From Sphingobacterium zeae (GTDB lineage Bacteria > Bacteroidota > Bacteroidia > Sphingobacteriales > Sphingobacteriaceae), in the NCBI RefSeq assembly GCF_030818895.1, contig NZ_JAUTBA010000001.1, forward strand, positions 4,030,001-4,094,000: a DNA stretch of 64,000 bases, written 5' to 3'. Shown piece after piece: positions 44,466 to 53,461 of this stretch. Positions within the stretch are counted from its first letter, which is position 1. Each line of letters starts with the position of its first letter. A program made the translations under genes and the position numbers. The notes beneath the pieces were generated by a model, which saw only the letters and a program-made list of their open reading frames with translations, had not been told where the DNA came from and did not search any database.

Positions 44466-46715
44466 TTATCTATTTCCAGTAACAATTAGAATATCCCTGC
44501 TATTGACTAAAGTTTGGTGAGCGATTTTAAATCCATTTAATGGTTTTCCGTCTATCACGATCTTTTTGATATATTCACCAGTCCCCTCTTTTTGGCGTCT
44601 TATGGTTACTTTATCGGCATTTGGATAGTATTTTTTATCGAGCTGAATTGTTATTTTATCAAATACCGGGGTTACAACGGTATAATCTGGTCTACCCGGG
44701 CAGAAAGGATAAATCCCGATCATGTTCATGAGCGCCCATGTGGACATCGTCCCCGTATCATCATTACCAGGTATACCGCCGGGGCTATTGGTAAAATGTT
44801 TTTCCAGTATTTCTTTCACCAACTTTTGGGTGCGCCATTCTTCACCTTTAATTTCTGAAAACACATGTGGATACAGCATATCCGGTTCGTTTGTCACATC
44901 AAAATATCCCTTATCAAACGTTGCCTGAAGCCGAGCTACAAATTTTTGCTTTCCGCCCATCAATTTTACCAAACCAGGAATATCAAATGGAATCGCAAAA
45001 CTATAATTCCAGGCATTACCTTCATGGAAACCATGGTTAGGTTCAAAATTAGCGCCCATCAATGGATTAAATGGACTTAAAAACTTACCGTTAGGAAGGA
45101 TAGGTCTAAAAGTCCCATACTCTGAAGAATAGTAATGTTTATACCCCTGCGCCCGCTTACCAAAAAGCTGTGCATCTTTGGTTTTCCCCAAAGCGGCAGC
45201 CAACTGAGCTAAATTCCAGTCCGCAACATAATATTCTATCGCATGCGATACAGAATTATCAAATGAATCGCGCAACGGTACATACCCATACTTCACATAA
45301 TCCGCATTGTCAGGCCTAATTTTATTTGTTGAATCAGTTACAGTGGCAGATTTCAAAAAGGCTTCATAAGCTGTATTGATATTAAAATCCCGAATACCTT
45401 TCATCCATGCATCAACAATCACAGGAACTGCAGGGTCACCATCCATCGTATAGCTTTCTCGGCTATACAATTCCCACTTCGGCATCCAGCCGTTTTCTTT
45501 ATAAATATCGATCATGGAACGTATCATACCCACCTGCTTATCGGGATAAACCAACGACATAAGTGGCTGTACATTTCTATAGGTATCCCACAGTGAAAAC
45601 ACTGTATAACGATTGTGATCTGCGACAAGAGTCTTCCGGCTTTCCATTGCGGGATACTCGCCATTCACGTCCTGTAAAACATTGGGATGAATCATGGCAT
45701 GGTATAGTGCTGTATAAAATACGGTTTTCTGATCTTCCGTTCCACCCTCTACTTGTATCTTGGACAAGGAATTATTCCATTGCAAAGAAGCCTGCTGATG
45801 CGTTGTCTCAAATCCGAAATCGGCCTGCTCGGCTTCTAGATTTTTACGGGCGTTGTCGACGCTCACAAACGACACGGCAAGCTGTACCTCTAAACTTTCA
45901 TTTTCCTGAACATCAAAACTAAAGAATGCGCCAAGATCATCACCAGAAAGCTGATATGTATAGTCTGTAAAAATCTTATATTTTCCAGCATCTTTATTCC
46001 ACTCATTTTCCCATTTTTCTCCGACACGCTGGAATTTCCAGTAACCTCTTTTTGCGGGCTTTTTATTGACACGCATAACAAAGAAGATTGGGTAAACAGC
46101 CTGATTATTACTGTAGCAGAAAGAGCCCAACAGCTTAGATCCTTCTATTTCAGTATCACTCACATAACGAACTGTCGCCCCCGTTTCATTTGTTAAACCT
46201 TCGCCCAAATTGAGCAAGATATTTGCCTGTCCTTTAGGAAAAGTGAATTTTGAAACTCCCACACGTGCTGTGGCTGAAACTTCCGTTTTAATGCCATATT
46301 TCTTTAATACATTGCTATAATACCCCGGATGGGCGACCTCTTGCGTATAGGTACTGCCATATTGATGATAATCAACCTCCAGTTTTCCTGAGGTTGGCAT
46401 CAACAACAAACTTCCCATGTCTGGGCATCCTACACCACTTAAATTGACATGCGAGAAACCTGTAAAATAGCTGTTGCTATGTTCATAGGGCGTTGACCAC
46501 CATCTTGCATCTTTATCAAATGCGTTAAGTGATGATCCCATTACATTAAAAGGGGAAACATTCATCAAACCGTTAGGAACCTGAGCTCCCGGATTAGTTG
46601 TTCCATAATTGCTGGTACCGATAAATGGATTGACATAGTCGGTAGGAAGCTTTTGGGCAGAAACATTCTCCAAAAGAAATAATCCTAAAAGTAAAAAACG
46701 GATAAATTTGATCAT
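44466..46715 (-). CDS. GH92 alpha-mannosidase
   Basis: The 749-residue enzyme has a Sec signal ending NVSAQ, so unlike its neighbour it is secreted rather than lipid-anchored. GH92 marks are YVNPFIGTSNYGTTNPGAQ, FHEGNAWNYSFAIPFD with the likely acid Glu and GNDDTGTMSTWALMNMIGIYP with the likely base Asp. The motif differs (DDTGTMS against DDCGQMS) from the gene behind it, so a different linkage or substrate is probable. A 409-base gap with a noncoding element lies before it. Confidence 0.95.
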   Translation of the reverse strand: MIKFIRFLLLGLFLLENVSAQKLPTDYVNPFIGTSNYGTTNPGAQVPNGLMNVSPFNVMGSSLNAFDKDARWWSTPYEHSNSYFTGFSHVNLSGVGCPDMGSLLLMPTSGKLEVDYHQYGSTYTQEVAHPGYYSNVLKKYGIKTEVSATARVGVSKFTFPKGQANILLNLGEGLTNETGATVRYVSDTEIEGSKLLGSFCYSNNQAVYPIFFVMRVNKKPAKRGYWKFQRVGEKWENEWNKDAGKYKIFTDYTYQLSGDDLGAFFSFDVQENESLEVQLAVSFVSVDNARKNLEAEQADFGFETTHQQASLQWNNSLSKIQVEGGTEDQKTVFYTALYHAMIHPNVLQDVNGEYPAMESRKTLVADHNRYTVFSLWDTYRNVQPLMSLVYPDKQVGMIRSMIDIYKENGWMPKWELYSRESYTMDGDPAVPVIVDAWMKGIRDFNINTAYEAFLKSATVTDSTNKIRPDNADYVKYGYVPLRDSFDNSVSHAIEYYVADWNLAQLAAALGKTKDAQLFGKRAQGYKHYYSSEYGTFRPILPNGKFLSPFNPLMGANFEPNHGFHEGNAWNYSFAIPFDIPGLVKLMGGKQKFVARLQATFDKGYFDVTNEPDMLYPHVFSEIKGEEWRTQKLVKEILEKHFTNSPGGIPGNDDTGTMSTWALMNMIGIYPFCPGRPDYTVVTPVFDKITIQLDKKYYPNADKVTIRRQKEGTGEYIKKIVIDGKPLNGFKIAHQTLVNSRDILIVTGNR

Positions 46716-47124
46716 ATAATCTCGATAGACGACATTGTTAATTGCTTGTATTCAAGCAAACACCATAGGCCGCGCATTTTAGCGTGTACCTACAATACTA
46801 CAGATAATCGTAAATATTTACAAATATTACCAGCGGTTATATCGAGGATTTTACGTTTGTTAATAGGATTTAGCAAAACTAAAAAGACTACAGAAAGACA
46901 GTTCTAACCCATATCAAAAAAAAAAACCTGAAGTGGGGAACTTCAGGTTTTTACTAACTAACCAATTATTAACCTAAATTATGAAACTACCTCTATAACG
47001 CTGGCCGAAGGAAGTTTGTTATAACAGTCCGGTAGTTTTAACCAAACTTTAACAAATCATGGTTATGTCTCGCCCCTCTTATTCAAATTAAGTCAACCTG
47101 AACTCCTCAATAAAAGACAATTAC
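46716..47124. other. Intergenic region between GH92 genes
   Basis: This gap carries copy 2 of the hairpin element (46916-46983). Further on, ATAAC at about 47000 and GTTAT could pair in a larger fold. No open frame with protein-like content was seen; the short frame that starts ATG at 46981 ends after five codons. Confidence 0.5.
46916..46983 (-). ncRNA. Putative small RNA, copy 2
   Basis: On the minus strand the box CATAATTTAGGTTAATAATTG is followed by a hairpin AAAAACCTGAAG (46941-46952 side) / CTTCAGGTTTTT with loop TTCCCCA and then eleven T, an excellent terminator. The box matches copy 1 nearly base for base, the stem bases differ but still pair, and the loop keeps its C-rich core. The start is not fixed; a TTTG with a TATAAC 19 bases on lies further upstream, only a partial promoter match. 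Confidence 0.45.
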
Positions 47125-50100
47125 TTATTGAAACAATCCCCATCGTTTATTGGGTACCGCACCCATTTCTAAAACAAGCTCTCCCCCCTTTAAAAGTTCA
47201 TCGGCATCAAAATAAAAGATATTTAAAGGCTCTCCATTTAATGTCGCGCGTTGTACATACATATTTTTCTTACTTGCATTTTTTGCTTTGATCGTAAATT
47301 GTTCACCCCTTCCATATTGACCACCTAATTTAATCTTGATCTCCTCAAAAAGTGGACTTCCTATTTCATAAATAGGTTTTACCCTTGTCCCGCCATCGAT
47401 CTGAAATAAACCAATCGCGTTCATAATATACCAAGCACTCATCTGCCCTTGGTCTTCATCCCCAAGGTAAGCATTTGAAATCCCCTGTCCATAATAGCGC
47501 GCACCGATGGAACGGCTCCATTTCTGTGTCAACCAAGGTTTATTTAGCCAATTAAAAATATAGGCGAAATGCATCGACTGCTGGTTTCCCTGAACGACAG
47601 GGTAATCCCAATATTGGTCATTAGGACCGTTATAGCGCCATTTCTCGCTCTCCGAAAAACCCCACTCCAATCGTTTTAAGACTACATCCTGTCCGATCAT
47701 TTTTGCTAGTCCAGGAATATCCTGCGGCACAAAAAATGTCAATTGCCAAGCATTTCCCTCCACATAATGATGATTGGCACCAGACTTGAAAGGATCAAAA
47801 TCTTTGTACCATTCTCCTTTGGCATCTTTCATCCGGGCATATCCACTATTGACATCGATTGCGTTTTTCCACCAGGCTCCACGGTCATTAAAATACGTAG
47901 ACTCCTGCTCCTTTCCTAACGATTTTGCGAACTGGCCAACAGTCCAGTCGTCAAAACTATATTCCATCGAATTTGAAAATCGGCCCAAATCATAAGGAAC
48001 ATACTTGTACTTTAAATAAGCATCCAGATCCCTGTTACCCGCAAAACCGCCTTCAAATTTTAATGGGCTCGTTGTTTGCATTTTTTTAACGGCTTCGAAT
48101 GCTTTTTCAACGTCATAATCTCTAATCCCCATCTGATAGGCCCCGACAATCAACGGTATTTCATGTTCTGCAACCATTACGGGTATATACTCCATGCCTG
48201 CCGGTCCTTTAGCCAACCAGCCATTTGCGTCATACATTGCAAGCTGCGACCGGACCCATTTATTGGACCACTCGGGTGTAACAAGATTCCAAAATTGATT
48301 TAAATTCCAAAAGGTATTCCAGAATGCATCACAACCTAAAGCGAGATCTCCTTTATGTGGCAACCTTTGTATCACTTCGTCTGAAGATCTCCATTCTCCA
48401 TTGACATCGCTGAATGTGTTTCGGCTTGCCAAAGTGCGGTACATATTGGTGTAGAACTTCTCTTTTTGTAGATAGTCTGAGGATTTTATTTCCAACCGAC
48501 TTAACAATTCGTCCCACACTTTATGCTGATTTGCCACGATCCGGTCAATGGACCATCCAAACGGGCCTGCCAATTCGGTCTTCAGATTCTCTTCAGCGTT
48601 GGCTAAGCTCACATAGGAAATCCCGGTGCGCAGCTGTACTGCCTTGTCTTTGTGAACATCAAATTCTAGATACATTCCAGCAAATTGAGCACTATCAGCA
48701 ACCAGATCAGCATGTTGTATCACCTGATCATTATGCCATGTACCATAGTTGATGATTGGTTTATCAAACTCCATGACAAAGTACACGATATAATCCTGTT
48801 TTGCATCGGTAGACCAAACGTTTTCAGACAACTGATTACTGTATCCTACAACCTTGTAATCAGAAATCTTTTTGAGTGAAAGATCTTTAATTTTATAATC
48901 GTATTCTCCGTTTACCTTAAGATCAATCATAATACGCCCCGTATCAGACTTATGGTAGGTATACTGCTGAAAACTAGAGCGTGTTGCCGCGCTTAATTTT
49001 ACATCGATATCGTGATCAAGAAGATGGACGGCATAATACCCCAATGGCGCCTTTTCGCTGGTTTTATCTATTGCTGATCGATATCCTGAATCTGAACTAT
49101 ACTGATCGCCGACCTTCGTTTTCAATTGACCTGCAGTAGGAAATGTTCCCAATCCCGCCATGGTCCATTCATGAATATGACTAAACGTACCTATAGATTC
49201 AATGGAAGGTTCATAGCCCGCCTGCCAGCCAATATTTTGGTTGTCTGGACTTATCTTCACCATTCCGAAAGGCATCCATGGTCCTGGCGCTATCATCCAT
49301 CTGGAATGCGCCGAACCAATCATTGTGTTCACATAATCTGAAACACCCCCTAACCTCTTTGGCCCTCGGGCGATTGCTGACGATTGTATTAATTGTCCAT
49401 TACTATAAATTTCATACTTACTCACGACATTTTTAGTGGTATAAGGCATCGGTATCTCAAGTTTAGCCGCACCTTTTTCAAGCGATTTCTCATAAATCTT
49501 CTTTCCATCCAAAAATATTTTAAGCTTTTCGTTATCTTTCACCGTCAAAAGATCGACCAGCATATGCTGAACAGGTTTTCCCGAACTCAGAATTTCAAAA
49601 TCAGATTGCTGTACATTTTGAACGATCGCTGTACAATTGGCAATCAATTTAATACCTTGTGGACTGATTAGTTTAAAAGAATCAAACTCAACCCAACCGC
49701 CCTTTATGACAGTTAGGATAATCTGATTACCGCCTTTTCTGATGAGATCGGCAGGCAAGGGTATATCGATAGTCGAATTTCCAGATTTTGAAGTATTATT
49801 CAGGGGTTCACCGTTACCTGCTCCCTCTTTTACCTCAACGATATAAGGTTTGCCATTGATTGAGATCTGTAGTGTGGGACTATGCTGAGAATCACTATTT
49901 GCCAATTTAACCTGGAGGGTGCATTGACCATCTTCTAAACTGCCATTTAACACATAGTGTAGATTTAAAAAATGTGTTCTCAGACCAGATGTTCCTCCAG
50001 TCCCACCCCATTCGTTGGCTGGACCAGGCAGTACATAGGGTAAATCTTTTGCTAATGTAGATTGACCGATGATAAACGCATTGTCCTCATAACCAAAATC

Positions 50101-50262
50101 ATGTTCTAAAAATTTCTTGTATCCATTAGGGGCCAAAGCAAATTCACCACTTGAACCGTCCGAATTTCCCAATTGCCAAATTGCATGCCCCTGTCCTAAA
50201 GCATACTGTCCACACATAAATAACAGTCCAGTTGCAAAAGAAAGTGAGAAAAGTGATTTCAT
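47125..50262 (-). CDS. Multidomain GH92 protein, 1045 aa
   Basis: The protein has a signal peptide ending ALGQ, an N-terminal ~290-residue part (WQLGNSDGSSGEFAL, then a jelly-roll stretch) that resembles the carbohydrate-binding modules found in polysaccharide lyases, and a C-terminal GH92 unit from about residue 308 (YVNTMIGSAHSRW). The acid-Glu motif is YVEGNAWQLTFFVPQD and the base motif is GDEDQGQMSAWYIMNAIGL, with GDED in place of GNDD. The N-terminal extension and altered motif point to a substrate different from that of the other two enzymes. Confidence 0.92.
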   Translation of the reverse strand: MKSLFSLSFATGLLFMCGQYALGQGHAIWQLGNSDGSSGEFALAPNGYKKFLEHDFGYEDNAFIIGQSTLAKDLPYVLPGPANEWGGTGGTSGLRTHFLNLHYVLNGSLEDGQCTLQVKLANSDSQHSPTLQISINGKPYIVEVKEGAGNGEPLNNTSKSGNSTIDIPLPADLIRKGGNQIILTVIKGGWVEFDSFKLISPQGIKLIANCTAIVQNVQQSDFEILSSGKPVQHMLVDLLTVKDNEKLKIFLDGKKIYEKSLEKGAAKLEIPMPYTTKNVVSKYEIYSNGQLIQSSAIARGPKRLGGVSDYVNTMIGSAHSRWMIAPGPWMPFGMVKISPDNQNIGWQAGYEPSIESIGTFSHIHEWTMAGLGTFPTAGQLKTKVGDQYSSDSGYRSAIDKTSEKAPLGYYAVHLLDHDIDVKLSAATRSSFQQYTYHKSDTGRIMIDLKVNGEYDYKIKDLSLKKISDYKVVGYSNQLSENVWSTDAKQDYIVYFVMEFDKPIINYGTWHNDQVIQHADLVADSAQFAGMYLEFDVHKDKAVQLRTGISYVSLANAEENLKTELAGPFGWSIDRIVANQHKVWDELLSRLEIKSSDYLQKEKFYTNMYRTLASRNTFSDVNGEWRSSDEVIQRLPHKGDLALGCDAFWNTFWNLNQFWNLVTPEWSNKWVRSQLAMYDANGWLAKGPAGMEYIPVMVAEHEIPLIVGAYQMGIRDYDVEKAFEAVKKMQTTSPLKFEGGFAGNRDLDAYLKYKYVPYDLGRFSNSMEYSFDDWTVGQFAKSLGKEQESTYFNDRGAWWKNAIDVNSGYARMKDAKGEWYKDFDPFKSGANHHYVEGNAWQLTFFVPQDIPGLAKMIGQDVVLKRLEWGFSESEKWRYNGPNDQYWDYPVVQGNQQSMHFAYIFNWLNKPWLTQKWSRSIGARYYGQGISNAYLGDEDQGQMSAWYIMNAIGLFQIDGGTRVKPIYEIGSPLFEEIKIKLGGQYGRGEQFTIKAKNASKKNMYVQRATLNGEPLNIFYFDADELLKGGELVLEMGAVPNKRWGLFQ

Positions 50263-51063
50263 AAGTATCAGATTTATAATTTTTAATTATATCAGTTGCT
50301 TTTCTCATAAACTGCACAAAAACTCATAACAAGCTTCACATTGTACATACATTATTTGTTTAACAAAACACTTAAAAGCAAAAGATTAAGCACAATATTA
50401 CTACAAAAAAACAAATATCAAATGAATTAAAATAAAATGTATACACATATATCTAAAAAATGAATTGAATCCTATTCACACGAAAACTAGAAAATAAAAG
50501 ATTTTGATTTACAGGTAAGAAAATGGGAAAATTTATAATTTGTTCGATATCAACCCTATTGAACACCTTTCCTGATTGTGGGAGCAGGCAACTTCCGCCA
50601 ACAAAAAATTTTCTACTGAATATGCGTCGGAAAACGATGCGTCAAGGTAAACGTACAAATTTAAAAAATCGCTGGAAGTTATTATCTCAGGAATAAAAAT
50701 TTGTCAAAACCTTAGGAAAGTAATAATTACTATTGGCTATTTGGCTCCAATAGGTTATATTTATGCAATTATTTGCTTTAAACCCTTAAAGATAATAGTA
50801 TTATCTTTTGTATTATCATTATAAACAATATTCTACCCATTTGTGTAGAAACTTATTTGATTGCTGGACGGATATTTAATATTTTAAATAGGTTTAGATA
50901 TTACTTTAACGATAGTTACAAATTAAGAATAGGATGTAAAAAAGCGTATTTCTAGCGTATAGATTGAGATTAAGTCCTTATTTTTGTAACTTGCACGCCA
51001 AGGCATCATCGATTTTACGTGGTATTTCAAAAGCGATTACGGATCATCTATGTAATTTACACT
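50263..51063. other. About 800 bases without a gene
   Basis: Very AT-rich. It holds a perfect palindrome AAAGATAATA-G-TATTATCTTT at 50788-50808 and a smaller AGTAA/TTACT repeat near 50723. Apart from these no promoter, RNA structure or protein-like frame was found. It must contain the promoters of the GH92 gene (minus) and the LuxR gene (plus). Confidence 0.45.
50788..50808. promoter_or_regulatory. Perfect 21-bp palindrome
   Basis: Ten-base arms around a single central G. The size fits a dimeric repressor site; it lies 256 bases before the LuxR-type gene. No repressor can be assigned. Confidence 0.35.
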
Positions 51064-51825
51064 ATGAAGATTAAGATTGAAGATTTTTTCAAGCCGGTAC
51101 AAGTCAAAGACGACTTTAGCAAAGATGATTATGAAATTGTCGAAGCCTTTATTAATTTCGCTAGATCCTTAAGCAGATTAACCTATCAAAGTATATATTT
51201 AATTGATTATTCGAAGAAGAGCTTTCTATTTGTTTCTGATAATCCGATCTTTTTATGTGGTAGCACACCTACCGAAGTAATGCGGGACGGTTATTATCAC
51301 TACGTAAATAATGTCCCTGAGAGCGATTTGCATTTACTTAAAAAAATCAACGATGTTGGTTTTGACTTTTTTGGAAATTTAGATGTCGAAGATCGTTTAA
51401 AATTCTCCATATCTTATGATTTCCATTTAAAGCAACCCGGTAATAAACCCCTTCTAGTAAACCATAAACTAAAACCTCTACTCTTGGATAAGTTTTCCAA
51501 TCCTTGGATCGCGCTCTGCCTGGTTTCGATGTCCTCGCATGCAAATTCTGGAAATATTAGATTTAAATCTGATGAAGATGGGAAACAATTTGAATATGAC
51601 CTGAATAAAGATGTTTGGATAGAGACTCCTCGTATTAAATTGAAGCCTCGTGAAAAGGATATTCTTCTCTTTTCGGCACAAGGGCTTACGATGGATCAAA
51701 TAGCAGATCGGCTGTATGTATCAATTGATACCGTTAAATTTCATAAAAAACAAATATTTTCAAAACTAAAAGTCAAAAGTATAACAGAAGCCACAGCATT
51801 GGCCATTGAATTATCTCTTTTTTGA
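51064..51825 (+). CDS. LuxR-type regulator with PAS-like sensor
   Basis: The protein (253 residues from the ATG at 51064; an upstream GTG at 51019 is less likely) ends in a LuxR helix-turn-helix: LKPREKDILLFSAQGLTMDQIADRLYVSIDTVKFHKKQIFSKL. The N-terminal ~170 residues look like the PAS-type sensor common in Bacteroidota LuxR proteins, not the acyl-homoserine-lactone domain of classical LuxR. It is convergent, 2 bases apart, with a gene for an autoinducer-synthase-like acyltransferase. Confidence 0.88.
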   Translation: MKIKIEDFFKPVQVKDDFSKDDYEIVEAFINFARSLSRLTYQSIYLIDYSKKSFLFVSDNPIFLCGSTPTEVMRDGYYHYVNNVPESDLHLLKKINDVGFDFFGNLDVEDRLKFSISYDFHLKQPGNKPLLVNHKLKPLLLDKFSNPWIALCLVSMSSHANSGNIRFKSDEDGKQFEYDLNKDVWIETPRIKLKPREKDILLFSAQGLTMDQIADRLYVSIDTVKFHKKQIFSKLKVKSITEATALAIELSLF

Positions 51826-51827
51826 TG

Positions 51828-52520
51828 TTATTCACTATTTTTTGAACATAGCAGCATCTGGTTAGACATCTCAACAAATTTCTGGATATCCACATTATTC
51901 CCCAAGCTAAGCTGGGAATACTTATTCTTCTCTATAAAAGTTTCCAACCATTCCGATTTAATATAGATTGGTAAAGTTTCAGAATATAAGTATATAATAG
52001 GATCTCCAAGCTGATAAGATTCAATTTCCAGTTTCCGAAGTGTGTTCACAACTTTCCGGTCACATTCCGCTATGACTAATCCGCTTCCAAGGCGATGTGG
52101 CCCGTAAAAAGCATCAAAGAGCATCTTTTTTAAGATATTAATTCGATTGCCTACTATCTTATTAGAGATAACAAAACGTCCGATATGCCAAAAATTAATT
52201 ACATGTGGAATTAATAAGCTTTCTGTTTGGATATCAAATAATTTCTGAATCGGTAAGCTTGTTTCCTTATCCCAAAATGTAATTCTAATAGATGCATGAA
52301 TACTGTTATCGAGCTTCCTTCGAAGAACATAATAAATGGAGCGATCAAAAAAAATCTTATCCTCCCCTATTAATGACTCAAAATCAAACTTATATTCCTC
52401 TTCGGAATAACTATCCAGTTTGTAATGCTCCTGGGTTGTCACTAAATAAAAATGAATAAGTTCAGGAAGTTCGCTTTTATTAAGCTTAGTAAAATAATAA
52501 TTTTCAGGCGTCCAGTTCAT
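51828..52520 (-). CDS. Autoinducer-synthase/FeeM-like acyltransferase
   Basis: This 230-residue protein has a GNAT-type core. The segment NFWHIGRFVISNKI lines up with the WEIxRFAV signature of LuxI-type synthases and N-acyl amino acid synthases, and RINILKKMLFDAFYG and LGSGLVIAECDRKVVNTLRKL fill the acyl-donor region. Sequence identity is low, so the match is to the fold and motif, not to a proven activity. It is the second gene of a unit headed by a ThiF/E1-like gene (118-base gap) and convergent with a LuxR-type gene. A general acyltransferase is the main alternative. Confidence 0.55.
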   Translation of the reverse strand: MNWTPENYYFTKLNKSELPELIHFYLVTTQEHYKLDSYSEEEYKFDFESLIGEDKIFFDRSIYYVLRRKLDNSIHASIRITFWDKETSLPIQKLFDIQTESLLIPHVINFWHIGRFVISNKIVGNRINILKKMLFDAFYGPHRLGSGLVIAECDRKVVNTLRKLEIESYQLGDPIIYLYSETLPIYIKSEWLETFIEKNKYSQLSLGNNVDIQKFVEMSNQMLLCSKNSE

Positions 52521-52638
52521 GCAAATTTTATTCGATATGCAATTATAAAAATAAAGATTTTTCGTTTAAATTCCTACAGCAAAAAATTTACTACAGAAAA
52601 GTGTAATGGAAAGAATGTTTTTTTTAATTATATTAATT

Positions 52639-53388
52639 TCAGCTCATCATTGAAAGATAATAGGAATCCGGAAAGAATTTTACGGGCTTTGCTGTTGCCA
52701 GATTGAACACGGTGTGACTTACCATTCCCGACAATAGGTATAAACCTAGTGCTAGCTGCGGCGGTGGGGACGTCAACGCTATTTTACCATATTCCGCCAA
52801 AAACTCCTCAAACCATTTCGTATCGATATCTTTTGCTTTTAAGCTATCCACAATAAATTTACCGACATTTAATTCAAAAGTCTGATGTGCCTTTTCCAAC
52901 GATTGCAGATTAAGGCCTTCAGGAGGAAGAACAGTTAAAAATCCCGCCCAACCTAAATTATAAGGATGTACTACCGGTATATTTCTTTTGGCCATATATT
53001 GGTCAAAAATAAAAGGGATATCAGAAGAAAAATCCAGCGCATTGATCGCAACCTTATGATTGAGATCGATATCATGCAAGTTGCCCTGATTAATAAATTC
53101 AGGAAACACGATTATATTGGCTTCTGGATTAATTGTATGCAAACGATCCCGCAGGGCTATTGCTTTCTTTGCACCAATATCTTTGTTTGTGTAATTTTGA
53201 CGGTTTAGGTTTGTCAATTCCACAACATCTCCATCAGCAATTGTCAAATTTTCGAACCCCATGCGTAATAAGCATTCTGCGATATAACTTCCTATTCCAC
53301 ATCCCCCGATCAATACAGGAAAATCTTTGATACGTTGTTGATCCTCTTCATTAATATGTATGTTATTCCGAATATACCTCAAATCCAT
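52639..53388 (-). CDS. ThiF/MoeB/E1-like adenylyltransferase, 249 aa
   Basis: The protein has the nucleotide-binding site of E1-like enzymes: GGCGIGSYIAECLL, the ADGDVVELTNLNRQ segment with the conserved Asp and Arg, and GAKKA. It should adenylate a C-terminal carboxylate of a peptide, a sulfur carrier, or another acid. The only cysteines are two near the N-terminus; the zinc CxxC pairs and the thioester Cys of ThiF/MoeB/UbiE1 proteins are missing, so it probably activates without thiolation. It is the first gene of the unit with the acyltransferase. Confidence 0.88.
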   Translation of the reverse strand: MDLRYIRNNIHINEEDQQRIKDFPVLIGGCGIGSYIAECLLRMGFENLTIADGDVVELTNLNRQNYTNKDIGAKKAIALRDRLHTINPEANIIVFPEFINQGNLHDIDLNHKVAINALDFSSDIPFIFDQYMAKRNIPVVHPYNLGWAGFLTVLPPEGLNLQSLEKAHQTFELNVGKFIVDSLKAKDIDTKWFEEFLAEYGKIALTSPPPQLALGLYLLSGMVSHTVFNLATAKPVKFFPDSYYLSMMS

Positions 53389-53461
53389 AGCTAATAATTC
53401 AATAATTTTGTATCACATAAAGATAGAATTATAATTTATAATATTTTTATTAAAGAAATTG

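Noticed and set aside
46981..46998. ATG directly behind the hairpin element, giving a five-codon frame
   Set aside because: Too short for a gene. It is kept only as support for the leader-remnant hypothesis, because receptor genes could start there.
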